22,029 nucleotides of DNA from Cruorifilaria tuberocauda (taxonomy: Eukaryota; Nematoda; Chromadorea; Rhabditida; Onchocercidae). A program made the position numbers and the translations under genes. The notes beneath the pieces were generated by a model, which worked only from the letters and a program-made list of their open reading frames with translations, had not been told where the DNA came from and made no database searches. Shown here in pieces: positions 11,164 to 20,805 of this stretch; positions within the stretch are counted from its first letter, which is position 1; the number at the start of each line of letters is the position of its first letter. The stretch lies in the NCBI GenBank assembly GCA_013365365.1, contig JABVXU010000763.1, positions 1 through 22,029 of the forward strand. Reading direction: 5' to 3'.

Positions 11164-11777
11164 TTAATCCATCTGTTCGTTTTCTTTACGATGTAACCAT
11201 TTCTTCACCGCTGTTTGTTTCAATCTTCGTTCACTTTCACTATCACCTATAATCATTGAATGATTGAACTTAATTAACCTTTGAACTTTATCCTATTGTT
11301 AGTAATTGAATGATTGTTTTATTAACCTTCGAATCTTATTTTGATAAGATTTTTGCACTCTAATCTCTATAATTTGGATGATCGAATAATTGTTACATTA
11401 ACCTTTGAACTTAATCTTTATTGTTTTGATAAGATTTTTTTTATTGTAATCGCTATAAATTGAATGATCAATAATTCAAATAATTTTTCTATGAAATTTT
11501 TTAAGTATAAAAAATGTAAAATATTTGCAAATCACAAAATTTCTAAAATATATAGATTTAATTTTTAATAATTAATAATATAATTATCAGTAGTTATCAT
11601 AATTATCATTTGGGTTATTATCTGTTAAAAGTAATACTAATCAATAATGTATACTACAATAAGTAAGTAATAATTTGATTAAATAATAAATAATAATTTA
11701 ATTATTATACTTTTCATTGGCGCATTCAATATTCCTAAATCAATTTGGCTTGGCATTGCTTTCAACATTTTCATTTC
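11164..11777 (-). CDS. Two downstream coding exons: alternative C-terminus of the K2P channel or separate gene
   Basis: On the - strand, exon 11711-11777 follows AATTTCAG and reads EMKMLKAMPSQIDLGILNAP, ending in phase 1 at a GTATAA donor. Exon 11164-11246 follows TTATAG, joins in phase as an S codon, and reads DSESERRLKQTAVKKWLHRK to a TAA. They join each other perfectly. To attach to the channel, exon 11869-12026 would have to use an internal phase-0 donor such as CAG|GTTGAT at 11905. That gives a charged C-terminus and a total of 442 residues instead of 404. Codon quality and splice sites argue for real exons; which transcript uses them is inference. Confidence -1.
11250..11470. repeat. 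Diverged tandem repeat, ATTGAATGATT...TTGATAAGATTTTT
   Basis: Four diverged copies start near 11254, 11304, 11372 and 11459, with spacings of 50-87 bp. Each begins with ATTGAATGAT (or ATTTGGATGAT); three carry TTAACCTTTGAA-like text and two TTTTGATAAGATTTTT. It lies between the two downstream - strand exons. Confidence -1.
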
Positions 11778-11868
11778 CTGAAATTAAGTCTATCTATTTC
11801 AGAACATGAAATAAACTGATATAAAATGCATTCTATGGAATTTAATCAAATTATTTAAAATGATAATT

Positions 11869-14800
11869 TCAATTATCGATAAGTTGAAGGAATTTCCGAT
11901 CAACCTGATCGATCTTTTTATCCATGCGTTTTTGACGGGCGGACAATTCCACAATCTCAGCATCAATACTGTTACTGTTGCTGGCATTAGTATCTACAGA
12001 ACTTTTTGTTTTACCAATTTCTGTATCTGAAAAAAGAAACAATTAATATTCCACAACCTTAATTAATAATTTATTTCATTTTCTTACCTAAAAAAAAGTA
12101 AACTCAAAAGTGAATATGTCAAAAATTTAACCTTAATTAATTAATCTACTTCATTATAATTTCCTACCTTTAAAAAAATCTAACTTAAAAGTGAACCTAT
12201 TAAAAATTCAACCTTAATAAATTATCTGATTTTAATCGCTTACCTTCAAAAAAAGTAAACTTAAAAGTGTATCCATTAAAAATTCAACCTTAATTAATAA
12301 TCTACTTTACCATAATTTCTCACCTTAAAAAAAAGTAGACTTAAAAGTGAATAGAGTAAAATAATTTTTCATTACCCTTTTTGAAGTAATATGTAATTTC
12401 GAGAAAAAATTACTTTAAGTAATTTTTGATAAGTTATGGAGAAAATATCATTGCATATTTTCTCCAATCTCTTACATTTTATAGAAATCAAGGTGAATCA
12501 AATTCAGTTTAATTTGCGTAATTTTCAATATTTACTTAGTTTTACAAGTTCTTGCGAATTTCGCAAATTTTCTTCATGAAGTGTTTTCTTCATACGTTGC
12601 AAGCGACGATGTAATAGAAATCGTGAAATTTTGTACTTAATTAGTTTGTACATAATCACTGATTCATATCGATATAAATGCTATAAATGAAAATTTGATT
12701 ATAATTGAAGTAAAACTTTTTCTAACTTTTTTCAGGTAATATTTAGGTAAATGAATCATTCAAGTAAATATATCCATGCTTTATTAATTAGTAAAATTAT
12801 CTTCATAAACTCTAATAGAAATTGAGATGGAAAATGTTTATAAGCGATTATCAGCGATTATCAGTGAAGTGATACGTTTACTGATAACAACAAAACAACG
12901 TCTTTCTTATATCTCAAATACATTTCAAATTTACATTGATATTTGTGCCTATTGATTAATCTAACCTTTAACCTATTATTTTAGTGATAACAATAACCAT
13001 TAATGCTTTACACTTATTATACTTATAAATATTATATTATACTTATAAAGATTAGAAAGTTAACGTAAAAAATCTGACTTAATATTTTCGTCAAATTAAG
13101 GTATATAATTAAGGTTTACTTAGGGTATATAATTTTGATTTAACAGATAATCTCTTTTTCTTCCATGATATTTTTTAAAACAAAAACAAAAGCGATGCAA
13201 AATCACTATCTCACACATAATATTCTTAATAATATATATAAGCATATAATTAATAAGGTAAAGCTGAATTTGAAATTTTTATATATCAAATAATTAATAG
13301 TAAATAATTTAAATATTAAATAAACAAAATAATTTATAGATTTAAATAATAGTTTAAATAAATATTTTTTAATAATAATTAAATAAAATCATGATTTTAC
13401 TTCTGTTAATTTTTGTAAAATAAAACAAAATTGTATTTAAGGTAAATAATTGTATTTGAGTAACCTAGTAACTCAGTGTCTCAATAACGAATAATTATTA
13501 AGATATTATTTTGATAGATGAATGCAAATAAAAATGAAATAAGTAAAATATCAATAACCTAGTAAATTAGTGACTCTTTTAGTAATTACCAGTAATTAAT
13601 ACTATCATCAAAAATAATCATTATAGTTTAAAGCTACGTAATTTTCCGCTTGAAATTTTCACGTAAATCAAACGTACAGTAATGAAGCCAAGTGCTAATG
13701 CGAAAAGAGTTTCAGTGATAAAAAAAAGTGGCATTAGGATGAAAAATTGAAAAAATGATGGTTTTGGCGTAAGATCGCCTAATCCAATAAGCGTTGACGT
13801 TGTAAACGTGTAATATAGCGAATCGACGTAATTCCATTGACGTGAACGTTCTGCTTTCTCAAAAAATACACACATTATAATATACAATACTTAACAGTAA
13901 TAACTTTTTCATTTAAAAATTACGAATTACTCTTATCAATTTACAAAAAAAAGTTAAAAAAAAAGATAAAATGAAATATGAAATGAGTAAGAATTACCTA
14001 ATCGACTATAATTTATTTTTTAAATTAATATTTTAATTAATATTTTAGCTATAATTTTTTTTGATTTTGAATTTTCAATATTTCAATTTATAATTTTTAA
14101 TATTGATAATAGAAATATTTTGGATTCAGATATAATTTTTAAGATATAATATATTTTAATTACTTTTAATTAATTATTTAGATTAATTATTTAATTAATA
14201 AATTAATTAAAAATCGAAAAGTTCAGAAAAAACAATTACAAAACAAAGAATTACCATGACAATAGCTGCAATTGTTGGAGTAATCAAGAATGCAATTAGA
14301 ATAATTAATAAGAATTTTTTGTATTCGATACAAGGATCCTCTGTTTTTCTTTAAAAAAGGAATTAAAAGAAAATGAAATTTCGAAAATTAAAATAAATTA
14401 AAAATTAAATTTCCATTACTTATTACTTATTATTAATTTACTTATTATTTACTTTTTAATTACTTAATTATTATAGTAATTACTAATTACTTATTTAGAA
14501 TACGTCGTTGAAAACAATGCAAAATACGTTGTACTGATCGAGCGATCAATTCGCCGAGATCTGATATAAATGCTACATTTAATGGAATACCGATCACAGC
14601 ATATAGCACTGTTAATATACGACCTTTTGCAGTACGTGGAAACTAAAAAAAAAATCTCATGATAATTAAAGCTTATTAATTAATTAATAATAATTAATAT
14701 TCTTTGATTAGATTAATTTCTTTTTGTAATCGCAAAATTTAAATCAAAATTATGGAATTTGAATTTGACGGAACAAAAAATTTGTTTGGAACTTCATCGA

Positions 14801-16472
14801 TATATTACGAAAAAGTGAAATAATGGCAAATATTTCGGAAAAGTGAAATAATGGTAAATATTCCGGAAAAGTGAAATAATGGCAAATATTCCGGAAAAGT
14901 GAAAGAATGGCAAGTTGATAAGGAATAATCGGAAGTTTTATGCTAGGTCCAACACTCTGATTTACTTATTTCTTCCTACTGTTACAATTACTGATAACTG
15001 CATCAATTTTCAATAACTCTACCATACTGTCATGCTATTTTAATCTGTTAAATTCACGAAAAAAAAATTACCAAATTACCATAACCGATCGTCGTGTACA
15101 CACCGTACGAATACAGTAATGCATTTCTAAAAACAAATCTTTCGATTGGTAGCAATTCAAATAATCTTTTCCGATGACAACTTTCAATCTGAAAATCAAA
15201 TTTAACGAATTATTTAGATAATTTTGAAAAAAAGCATCTATTTGAATAATTAATTAAGTTGAAGTACATTGATAAGAATTAAGTTGATGTACATTGATAA
15301 GAGTTAAGTTGAAATGCATTGATAAGAATTCATTGATAAAAATAACCTTTGAGAGAATTATACAATAATAACTTGTTTAAAACAAAACATTGATATTACT
15401 AATTAACGAAATATTATTAGGTAATGAATTACTATTAATTAATTAATGAATTAATTAAAATTAAGCAAACTTCGATGACAGTATCCTCAATTGATTGCCA
15501 TATGTTTTTTAATGTATTGGTGGAATTTAAAATTGTTGAAAAATTATTTTCCAACGATGTTTTCAATTTTTTCATTAATAATTTTCGTTCAGCTACACAA
15601 ATTTGAGCATTTCCTAATTCAGCTTCTTCAGATGCAACTAATTCCGCGAACTGTAATCTTGAGAGTTTGTAAACAAATTAGCTAATTATGATAAGAGTTA
15701 TCGTCTTACTGATAATGTTATTACTTAAAGTTAAATCATACAGAATCATGCAGAATTAAATCAAAATTAAATCAGGTTAACGATTTATATAATTCTTATT
15801 TTGATATTTTCTAGCATAGCATAGTTATAAGCTAGAAATTTTTAGAAATAGAAATTCATAAGTAAAAATTTCTAGTACTTATAAGCTGTTATATTTTTAC
15901 TCATGATAAATATTATGATAAATTATGATCAATATTATGATATTATGATAAATATTTATTATGATAAGTATATTATAATAAACAATATGACAAATATTAT
16001 GATATTATGATAAATATTATGTTAAATTATTATAGATATTATGGTAATATTATGATAAAATACTTGTGATAAATATTAGTATACCAATAAGCACAATAGC
16101 TTATTGATGATTAATTACTTACAGAGAAAGTAAAACCACCGATAATGATAAAAAATGGAATGATAAATAAATACAGTAAAATGCATAGTCTCGAACGACG
16201 TGTCGGTGCACTTAACTTGTAGTATAATCTAAAAATGTAATTGCTAATTGACAAGGTTAATTATAGTGCTTTAATGAGCTCCTAGAATTAATTTATCACT
16301 TCCTTGGAGTCAAGAGATAAGGTGATAAGAATAGTAATCGGTGACTACTGCAAGGATAAATAAACGGTAGGAAGAAAATGAAGAATTAAAATTGAAAAAA
16401 TTTTCACCTCTCAATTTCTTTAGTTTCACTAAGCTCTTGACTTTCAAGCATTTTCTCCATTTTATCTTTCAT
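11869..16472 (-). CDS. TWK-type two-pore-domain (K2P) potassium channel, 404 aa, complete
   Basis: Exons, 5' to 3' on the - strand: 16472-16408, 16228-16123, 15650-15471, 15188-15072, 14642-14491, 14348-14255, 13857-13638, 12658-12536, 12026-11869. They total 1215 nt with matching phases throughout. ATG at 16472 follows an in-frame TGA, fixing the start. Residues about 36-56 are TM1; 58-145 the extracellular cap with NFS and NST sequons and one Cys (ICVAERK); P1 is YTTIGYGN (148-155); TM2 about 164-186 with GIPLNVAF; TM3 about 219-238; P2 is TTSTLIGLGD (257-266); TM4 about 275-300; then a basic, coiled-coil-like cytoplasmic tail ending QLIDN. Known family: dimeric background K+ channels of nerve and muscle that set resting potential. 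Odd: P2 has Leu where the filter Thr is expected. The exon 13638 donor (TTAC|GTAGCT) is my choice; read-through would end at TAA 13621. The particular TWK orthologue is not identified. Confidence -1.
12040..12356. repeat. About 60-75 bp tandem repeat, four copies, in the last K2P intron
   Basis: Each copy contains ACCTTAATTAATAATCTACTT, then TTACCTT, an A-run, GTAAACTTAAAAGTGAAT and ATTAAAAATTCA. The copies begin around 12055, 12131, 12213 and 12287. It is intronic and carries several TTACCT strings that look like - strand AGGTAA donors, without coding frames. Confidence -1.
12659..13620. other. Long intron of the K2P gene, no gene seen
   Basis: AT-rich sequence with many stops on both strands. 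It contains TTATAC/AATTATTAA-type simple stretches but no exon with usable splice sites. It separates the second pore/TM4 exon from the cytoplasmic-tail exons. Confidence -1.
13621..13637 (-). other. Possible intron-retention stop after the second pore exon
   Basis: If the donor at 13637/13636 is not used, the channel frame runs RSFKL and stops at TAA (13621-13623). That gives a channel with all four membrane segments and both pores but without the cytoplasmic tail. Whether such a transcript exists cannot be read from DNA. Confidence -1.
14808..14912. repeat. Exact 28-bp minisatellite, four copies, in a K2P intron
   Basis: Copies start at 14808, 14836, 14864 and 14892, with unit CGGAAAAGTGAAATAATGGC plus AAATATTC. 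The regular period and few substitutions suggest recent expansion. It lies between exons 14491-14642 and 15072-15188. Confidence -1.
15254..15328. repeat. 25-bp minisatellite, three copies, in a K2P intron
   Basis: The unit TTAAGTTGAAGTACATTGAT plus AAGAA occurs at 15254, 15279 and 15304 with one to three substitutions, followed by a partial copy (ATTCATTGATAA). It lies just before the exon encoding the cap helices. Confidence -1.
15900..16080. repeat. ATTATGATAAATATT simple repeat in a K2P intron
   Basis: Degenerate tandem array of ATTATGATA/AATATTATGATAA units ending about 45 bp from the donor of the TM1 exon. Non-coding. Confidence -1.
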
Positions 16473-16506
16473 GTAACAATTCCGTCAGCTTAATTCCGGA
16501 GTACAA

Positions 16507-16510
16507 ACTG
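16507..16510 (-). promoter_or_regulatory. Likely trans-splice (spliced-leader) or 5'-UTR acceptor of the K2P gene
   Basis: On the - strand a TCATTTTCAG acceptor ends at 16508 and is followed by 35 nt before the ATG at 16472. This spacing and consensus are typical of nematode spliced-leader addition sites. It could equally be a cis acceptor from one of the upstream candidate exons at 16998-17303, both of which leave phase 1. Confidence -1.
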
Positions 16511-16997
16511 AAAATGACTGAATTATGGTCACGGAAGCTTATTTTGAAAGCGAAAATTATTCCAAATATGCAAATTTCTCAATACCGTCAATTTTTGACG
16601 TAATATTTACGTAACAAATAGATCAATATTGTTTGATAGAAATTTAAAATAATATAAAAGAAATATTTTGAATTCTTTTTTATGCTTTCAGAATCTGTCT
16701 TGAACTGATAATGCAATTACTGATCAGTAATTGTTATCAATGAAGCGATTTCTTATCACCTTATCTAATATAGATAAAACTTTTTGCAGATCACTGTTTT
16801 AATCAATATTGTTTTAATTATTTTAAACAAAACTAAATACAATATTTTTATTTACTAATCGAATATTTCTGTCATATGTTTGATAGCTATAGAGCCGTAT
16901 TTGACCTATAAATTAAATTACTTTACTTAATTCAAATAAGACGTTAGAGGAGATATAAATTTCAGTATTAGATAAAACATCACGTATAGGATCTTAC

Positions 16998-17067
16998 AAA
17001 TTTCGGTATTAGCAGCAATACTCATGCAAATTTCTTGCACTTCTCTTTTCATGCTAATTAAGCTCAT
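16998..17067 (-). CDS. Candidate short first exon, unknown product
   Basis: On the - strand an ATG at 17067 opens MSLISMKREVQEICMSIAAN and reaches a good donor (T|GTAAGATC) after 70 nt, phase 1. Joined to the acceptor at 16507 it would read FCTPELS and stop just before the channel ATG, so it would be an upstream ORF or a very small protein. The support is codon quality and a donor only; it could be chance. I do not recognise it. Confidence -1.
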
Positions 17068-17193
17068 TTATAATTAAGAAACAATTTACTTTATCATTAA
17101 TTTACTTTATCAACCGAACAAATTCGAATTTTCGACAGGTAATTTTTTTTTAATCTTATTGTAAAGTTTTAGCATATAATAGTTTAAAGTTAC

Positions 17194-17303
17194 CTGATCC
17201 GTCATACTTTTGCACAGTCAGTTTGATCTGTTGCGACAACGATTCTACTCCTGGTTTCCTTAACTTTGATTTAGCATCAACGTTTCTTTTGTACTTTTGG
17301 AAA
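17194..17303 (-). CDS. Candidate coding exon of an unidentified - strand gene
   Basis: Between a strong acceptor (TTTCTTTTAG) and donor (CAG|GTAACT), one frame is open and lysine-rich: FQKYKRNVDAKSKLRK followed by PGVESLSQQIKLTVQKYDGS. Entry is phase 2 and exit phase 1. If it joins the acceptor at 16507 the protein ends VCTPELS-stop, so this would be the penultimate exon of a small gene lying just upstream of the channel, perhaps in a shared transcript. The + strand open frame over the same bases (17223-17471) has low-complexity ends and looks like its shadow. Family unknown; the exon itself is likely. Confidence -1.
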
Positions 17304-18300
17304 CTAAAAGAAATCAAAGTTATAGGATGGATATTGATAATTATGATAATCGTAATCTGTATCTCAATAAAACTTACAAGGTTTAATTTATCATTAAATG
17401 TAGAAGAACAATTTGACTGTTTGAAAAAAAAATTTTTTTTTCTGGAGTACCAAGTTACCTGTAATTATTAGCAATTTATTCCTTCATGATTTCAAAACAG
17501 CGATTTTTCGTTCGAATAAAGAATTTGCGAAGTGATCAGTGCTTGTTTCCTCTTTTTGAATTCTGAAAAATTTTCGTATGTTATTTGTCATACACTTTAA
17601 ATAGCATTGTATAGCTATTTTTCGATTGCTAAAACATTTAGCTAAATTTTGATAGCTATATTAATTACAAATATATCTCTTATTGTCACAAAATATTGTT
17701 ATTGTTGCTGCAATTTTGTTATCATTAATTATTTATTAAGCTTAATTAATATTCAGTTTACATCCGATTAATATATTCTTTTTTTTTTAAAAATTATTCA
17801 GGGATTTAACATTTATTAGATCCTTCAGATCCTTCAAACCTTTAAAAAAAATACCTTTAAAAAGTTTCCTTTAGAAAATACGTGAAAGTTTGACGTGTGA
17901 ACGTTTAATCTTTAATACGTCTTTACTGAAAGGTAATTAATTAATTGTTCTCACATTTATTAAAAGTATCTACATTTTTTTGAGAGTGACTGAAATTCAT
18001 TTTTGATTTTAAGTAAACCATTAAATATTACGAGTATTTCGGATATGTTATGAGCCTTTCGTCTACTTTTCCAATTCCGTTCATTTATGGATTGAAAAAA
18101 AAATCCTGAAATTTGATGTTAAAAGTAATGTCATTGTAATAAATGAATTATTGATAAATTTGAATTTATCAATGATAACTATTTTTTATTTATTTTTCGA
18201 ATTTCACAGTTTACTGGTTTGAATAAATTTCATACTTAAATATATTATAAATTTTATACTTAAATAATTAAAATACTTAAATATTAAATTTTATACTTAC
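17304..18300. other. Intron-like or intergenic stretch with weak exon candidates only
   Basis: Two - strand segments look partly coding. The first follows TTTTTCAG at about 17569 and reads IQKEETSTDHFANSLFERK in one frame. The second follows AAATTTCAG at about 18104 and has a frame with NERNWKSRRKAHNISEIL before a GTAATA donor. Neither joins exon 18301-18357 in phase without meeting a stop, so I do not call them as exons. Confidence -1.
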
Positions 18301-18357
18301 TTGCATAGGAAGAGTAGGAATTACTGCAAATATGAGTAAGGCTTCCTCTGAAGACAT
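18301..18357 (-). CDS. Candidate first exon (MSSEEALLIF...) of a - strand gene
   Basis: The ATG at 18357 opens 19 codons, MSSEEALLIFAVIPTLPMQ, and ends at a near-perfect donor (CAA|GTAAGTAT), phase 0. It is hydrophobic enough to be a signal or membrane segment. Exon 17194-17303 needs phase 2, so an exon of 3n+2 nt would be required between them; I found no convincing one. The two may be in one gene or not. The ATG directly abuts a short sequence repeated near 20539-20592. Confidence -1.
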
Positions 18358-18420
18358 CTCGAAATTTCTTTCTTGGCGGGAAATTACTTTTTGATCAACA
18401 ATGAGAGGGTAACAAGTTAA

Positions 18421-18720
18421 CTGTTAGGATACGAAGTTATAATGTGATACATAGATACATACTGATATCCCAGAGTATAAGACTATACTATACCATACTA
18501 TACTGCATAAGGTATGGGTAGTACAAGTAAAGATACAAGTAAGGAGTAACCGAGAAGTGACAGGGAGCAATGAATGGTAGATCACGCGGTTGACTGATCA
18601 TGTTGAGGATGGATAACCCAGCAGTTAAGTGATATCATTTATTACTTTGGGAGGACGATGGGTGGTGGGAATGGGAGTTAATCCTTTCGTTTTGAGAATT
18701 TCTTTTGTATGAAACTTATC
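18421..18720. other. Less AT-rich intergenic segment, no gene recognised
   Basis: This 300-bp stretch is clearly richer in G than its surroundings (for example GGGAGGACGATGGGTGG near 18650). It contains TATAC-rich direct repeats around 18476-18505. No open frame, tRNA fold or spliced-leader sequence is apparent. It could be a promoter or non-coding RNA for the flanking divergent genes, which is inference only. Confidence -1.
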
Positions 18721-18723
18721 ATT

Positions 18724-19027
18724 GTAATCCTAAATTTAAGTAATCTTAATAATTAATTAGTAATCGTTATATATATTAATAATTAGCAATCGTAAATTCA
18801 AGTAATCGTAATTATTAATTAGTAATCGTTATATATATTAGTAATTAGTAATCGTAATTATTGCAATCGTAAATTCAAGTAATCGTAATTATTAATTAGT
18901 AATCGTTATATATATTAATAATTTGCAATCGTAAAGTAATCGAAATTATTAATTAGTAATTGTTATATATATATATATATTAATAATTACCAATCATAAT
19001 TATTGTAATCGTAAATTATCGTAAATA
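18724..19027. repeat. AGTAATCGTAATTATTAATT tandem repeat, 4-5 copies
   Basis: Units of about 60-80 bp contain AGTAATCGTAATTATTAATT, AGTAATCGTTATATATATTA and GCAATCGTAAATTCA. Copies start near 18739, 18800, 18878, 18935 and partially after 18990; the TA run is longer in the last copy (18963-18980). Non-coding. Confidence -1.
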
Positions 19028-20250
19028 TTGATGTTTTAGAAATTAACAATACCTTTATCATAATTATCAATTATGTGAAAATGATATATGAGTGATTTGA
19101 TATTATAAAGTTTCTTTGTGATAAAAGTTACAATTCTTATCTTTTTTATCAATTTCCTATAGTGATCTTTTCCTATAAGAAATATTTGAGAAATTTATAG
19201 ATAAAAGAATTAGGTAAGTTAGTTTAATACAAAATTGATGCATTTACCTTTTGAATTTCAATCTAATGATTTAAAAAGAAATCATGCATAAATTATAATT
19301 TAACGAATTACTGATAAAATGATTATCAAAAGGAAATAAAATAACTGAATGATCATCTTTCCTTTACTTTTTTGCATGACTTATGTTGTCTGAATTACTT
19401 TATTCACTTCTCTTTCATAGTTTATAATCTCTCATAATCCATAATCTATAAAAATGATGATAATTTTATTATCGAATGAAAAATTCAAATCATTTGAATA
19501 TGAAGTATTCAAATGATTTAAAGTTCGTTGATCTTATCAATGATTTCGTTATCAAAATAGAAAGTTATATCTTGAATCTTTGATAGCTATATAACTTTTT
19601 CAATGTTTATGCTTTCTATTAGCTTCATCTACATATTCTTGCAGAATTAGGCGAATATTAAATTCATTAAATTATTTCTGAATTTATTTTCTATTTCATG
19701 TCTTCAATTTGTTTGTTTGTTAACTTAAACTAATAATTTATAAGTTTTTACTTTGACTTTAATTTTTATAATTATAACTTTAATTTATGTATAATTTCCT
19801 TAACATATTTATTTCATTTTTATATGTTTATTTCCATGCCTTTTTGTTAATTTTATTTTTTTTTACAAATTCTTTATTGTTTATACTTTCGTATTTCAAA
19901 ATCTTCTATGAACTTTTTTCTACGTACTTCTGTGCATGTATTTTTAAATCTTCTAAGTTTTATTTGTTTATTTTTAGTTTGAAGTTATTAAATTTAATTA
20001 AATTAAAAAATAATTTAAATATTTCTGTTTCTCTCATTTCTGTCGAGTTATAAATATATTAAATTACTTTTATTTTTATACGTTAACATTTTTTTAAGTT
20101 TGTATGATTTCGACTTTCCCTCATATTTTTAATTATCCTCATTAATTATTGCTAATATATAGATTTTTACATGATTTAATTAACTACGTGCATTTTACAA
20201 TTTTAGTTTATTTCAATAATATGTAATAGAAGGGAAAAACATAAAAATAG
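19028..20250. other. AT-rich intergenic DNA without genes
   Basis: No supported gene. A phenylalanine/leucine-rich open frame at 19787-20053 is low-complexity T-rich sequence. The only distinct structure I see is the 14-bp perfect inverted repeat at 19487-19519, listed separately. Confidence -1.
19487..19519. repeat. Perfect 14-bp inverted repeat with 5-nt loop
   Basis: Arms AAATCATTTGAATA (19487-19500) and TATTCAAATGATTT (19506-19519) flank TGAAG. It has no T-run typical of a bacterial terminator, and the region is eukaryotic, so its function, if any, is unknown. Confidence -1.
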
Positions 20251-20403
20251 CTGGCACAAGAAGCCAAATTCTTGCTACTTCAGAATTTAGAATTACTTTA
20301 GAGTCATTCCTTTTCGACTTTTTTTCCCTATGTTATACCTTTTTTCCTTAGTTATTCCTTTTTCGAATTCTCTTATTTTCGAAACAATTGTTGAATATTT
20401 GAA
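20251..20403. repeat. Duplicated block A upstream of the zinc-finger gene
   Basis: Begins CTGGCACAAGAAGCC and ends TTCTCTTATTTTCGAAACAA with AATATTTGAA. A shorter second copy (block B) lies at 20594-20699, about 340 bp downstream. The middles differ, so the two are diverged or one has an internal deletion. Confidence -1.
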
Positions 20404-20538
20404 GTTTAGCAATTCTCGAAATGGTTTGATTGCTTACAATTACAAACAATTTTAACTCATAGAATTTTAAAAATCTTTTTTGCGTTAGGTAACTTACTAC
20501 ATCATGAATTCATGATGAATAAGATACTAGAGAATGTG

Positions 20539-20699
20539 TCTCGAAACTTTTTTTTGGTGGGTAAATTACTCTTTGATCAACGGTAAGAGTAATCTGGCAC
20601 AATAAGCCGAATTCTTGCTGCTCTAAGCCTACCAGGAATTTTCCCAACTTCCTTCTTTGTGATTTCTCGTATTTTCGAATGAATTGTTAAATATTTGAA
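20539..20699. repeat. Block B plus a segment shared with 18357-18411
   Basis: 20594-20699 is the second copy of the CTGGCACAA...TATTTTCGAA block. Directly before it, 20539-20592 (TCTCGAAAC, GGTGGGTAAATTACT, CTTTGATCAACGG) matches 18357-18411 (TCTCGAAAT, GGCGGGAAATTACT, TTTTGATCAACAA). These are probably pieces of one dispersed repeat. Confidence -1.
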
Positions 20700-20800
20700 A
20701 CTCCACGTTAATAACTGTATTCTATTGTATTTCTTGTTTTACGCATGTGACCATTTTAATTCTTTTCTTTTTAAATTATTTTGAAATGTCTCATTTTTTT

Positions 20801-20803
20801 CAG
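20801..20803 (+). promoter_or_regulatory. Trans-splice or 5'-UTR acceptor of the zinc-finger gene
   Basis: A long T-run followed by CAG at 20801-20803 lies only 2 nt before the ATG at 20806. Such a short leader is typical of spliced-leader addition in nematodes. Confidence -1.
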
Positions 20804-20805
20804 AA

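Noticed and set aside
11799..11987. 62-residue - strand open frame starting MPATVTVLML.
   Set aside because: Wrong frame over the K2P tail exon; the frame set by the 12536-12658 exon reads SNSIDAEIVELSARQKRM.
17223..17471. 82-residue + strand open frame with a hydrophobic stretch.
   Set aside because: The opposite strand has a better-supported exon with clean splice sites at 17194-17303. The + frame extends into A/T-rich sequence and has no acceptor.
18358..18400. On the - strand, AATTTCCCGCC...AAATTTCGAG before the ATG (and AATTTACCCACC...AAGTTTCGAG at 20539-20573) loosely resembles the nematode SL1 leader.
   Set aside because: The match needs several inserted bases and substitutions in A/T-rich sequence. 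It is too weak to claim a retro-copied spliced leader.
19787..20053. 88-residue + strand open frame rich in Phe/Leu.
   Set aside because: T-rich low-complexity sequence with no splice sites, start context or domain.
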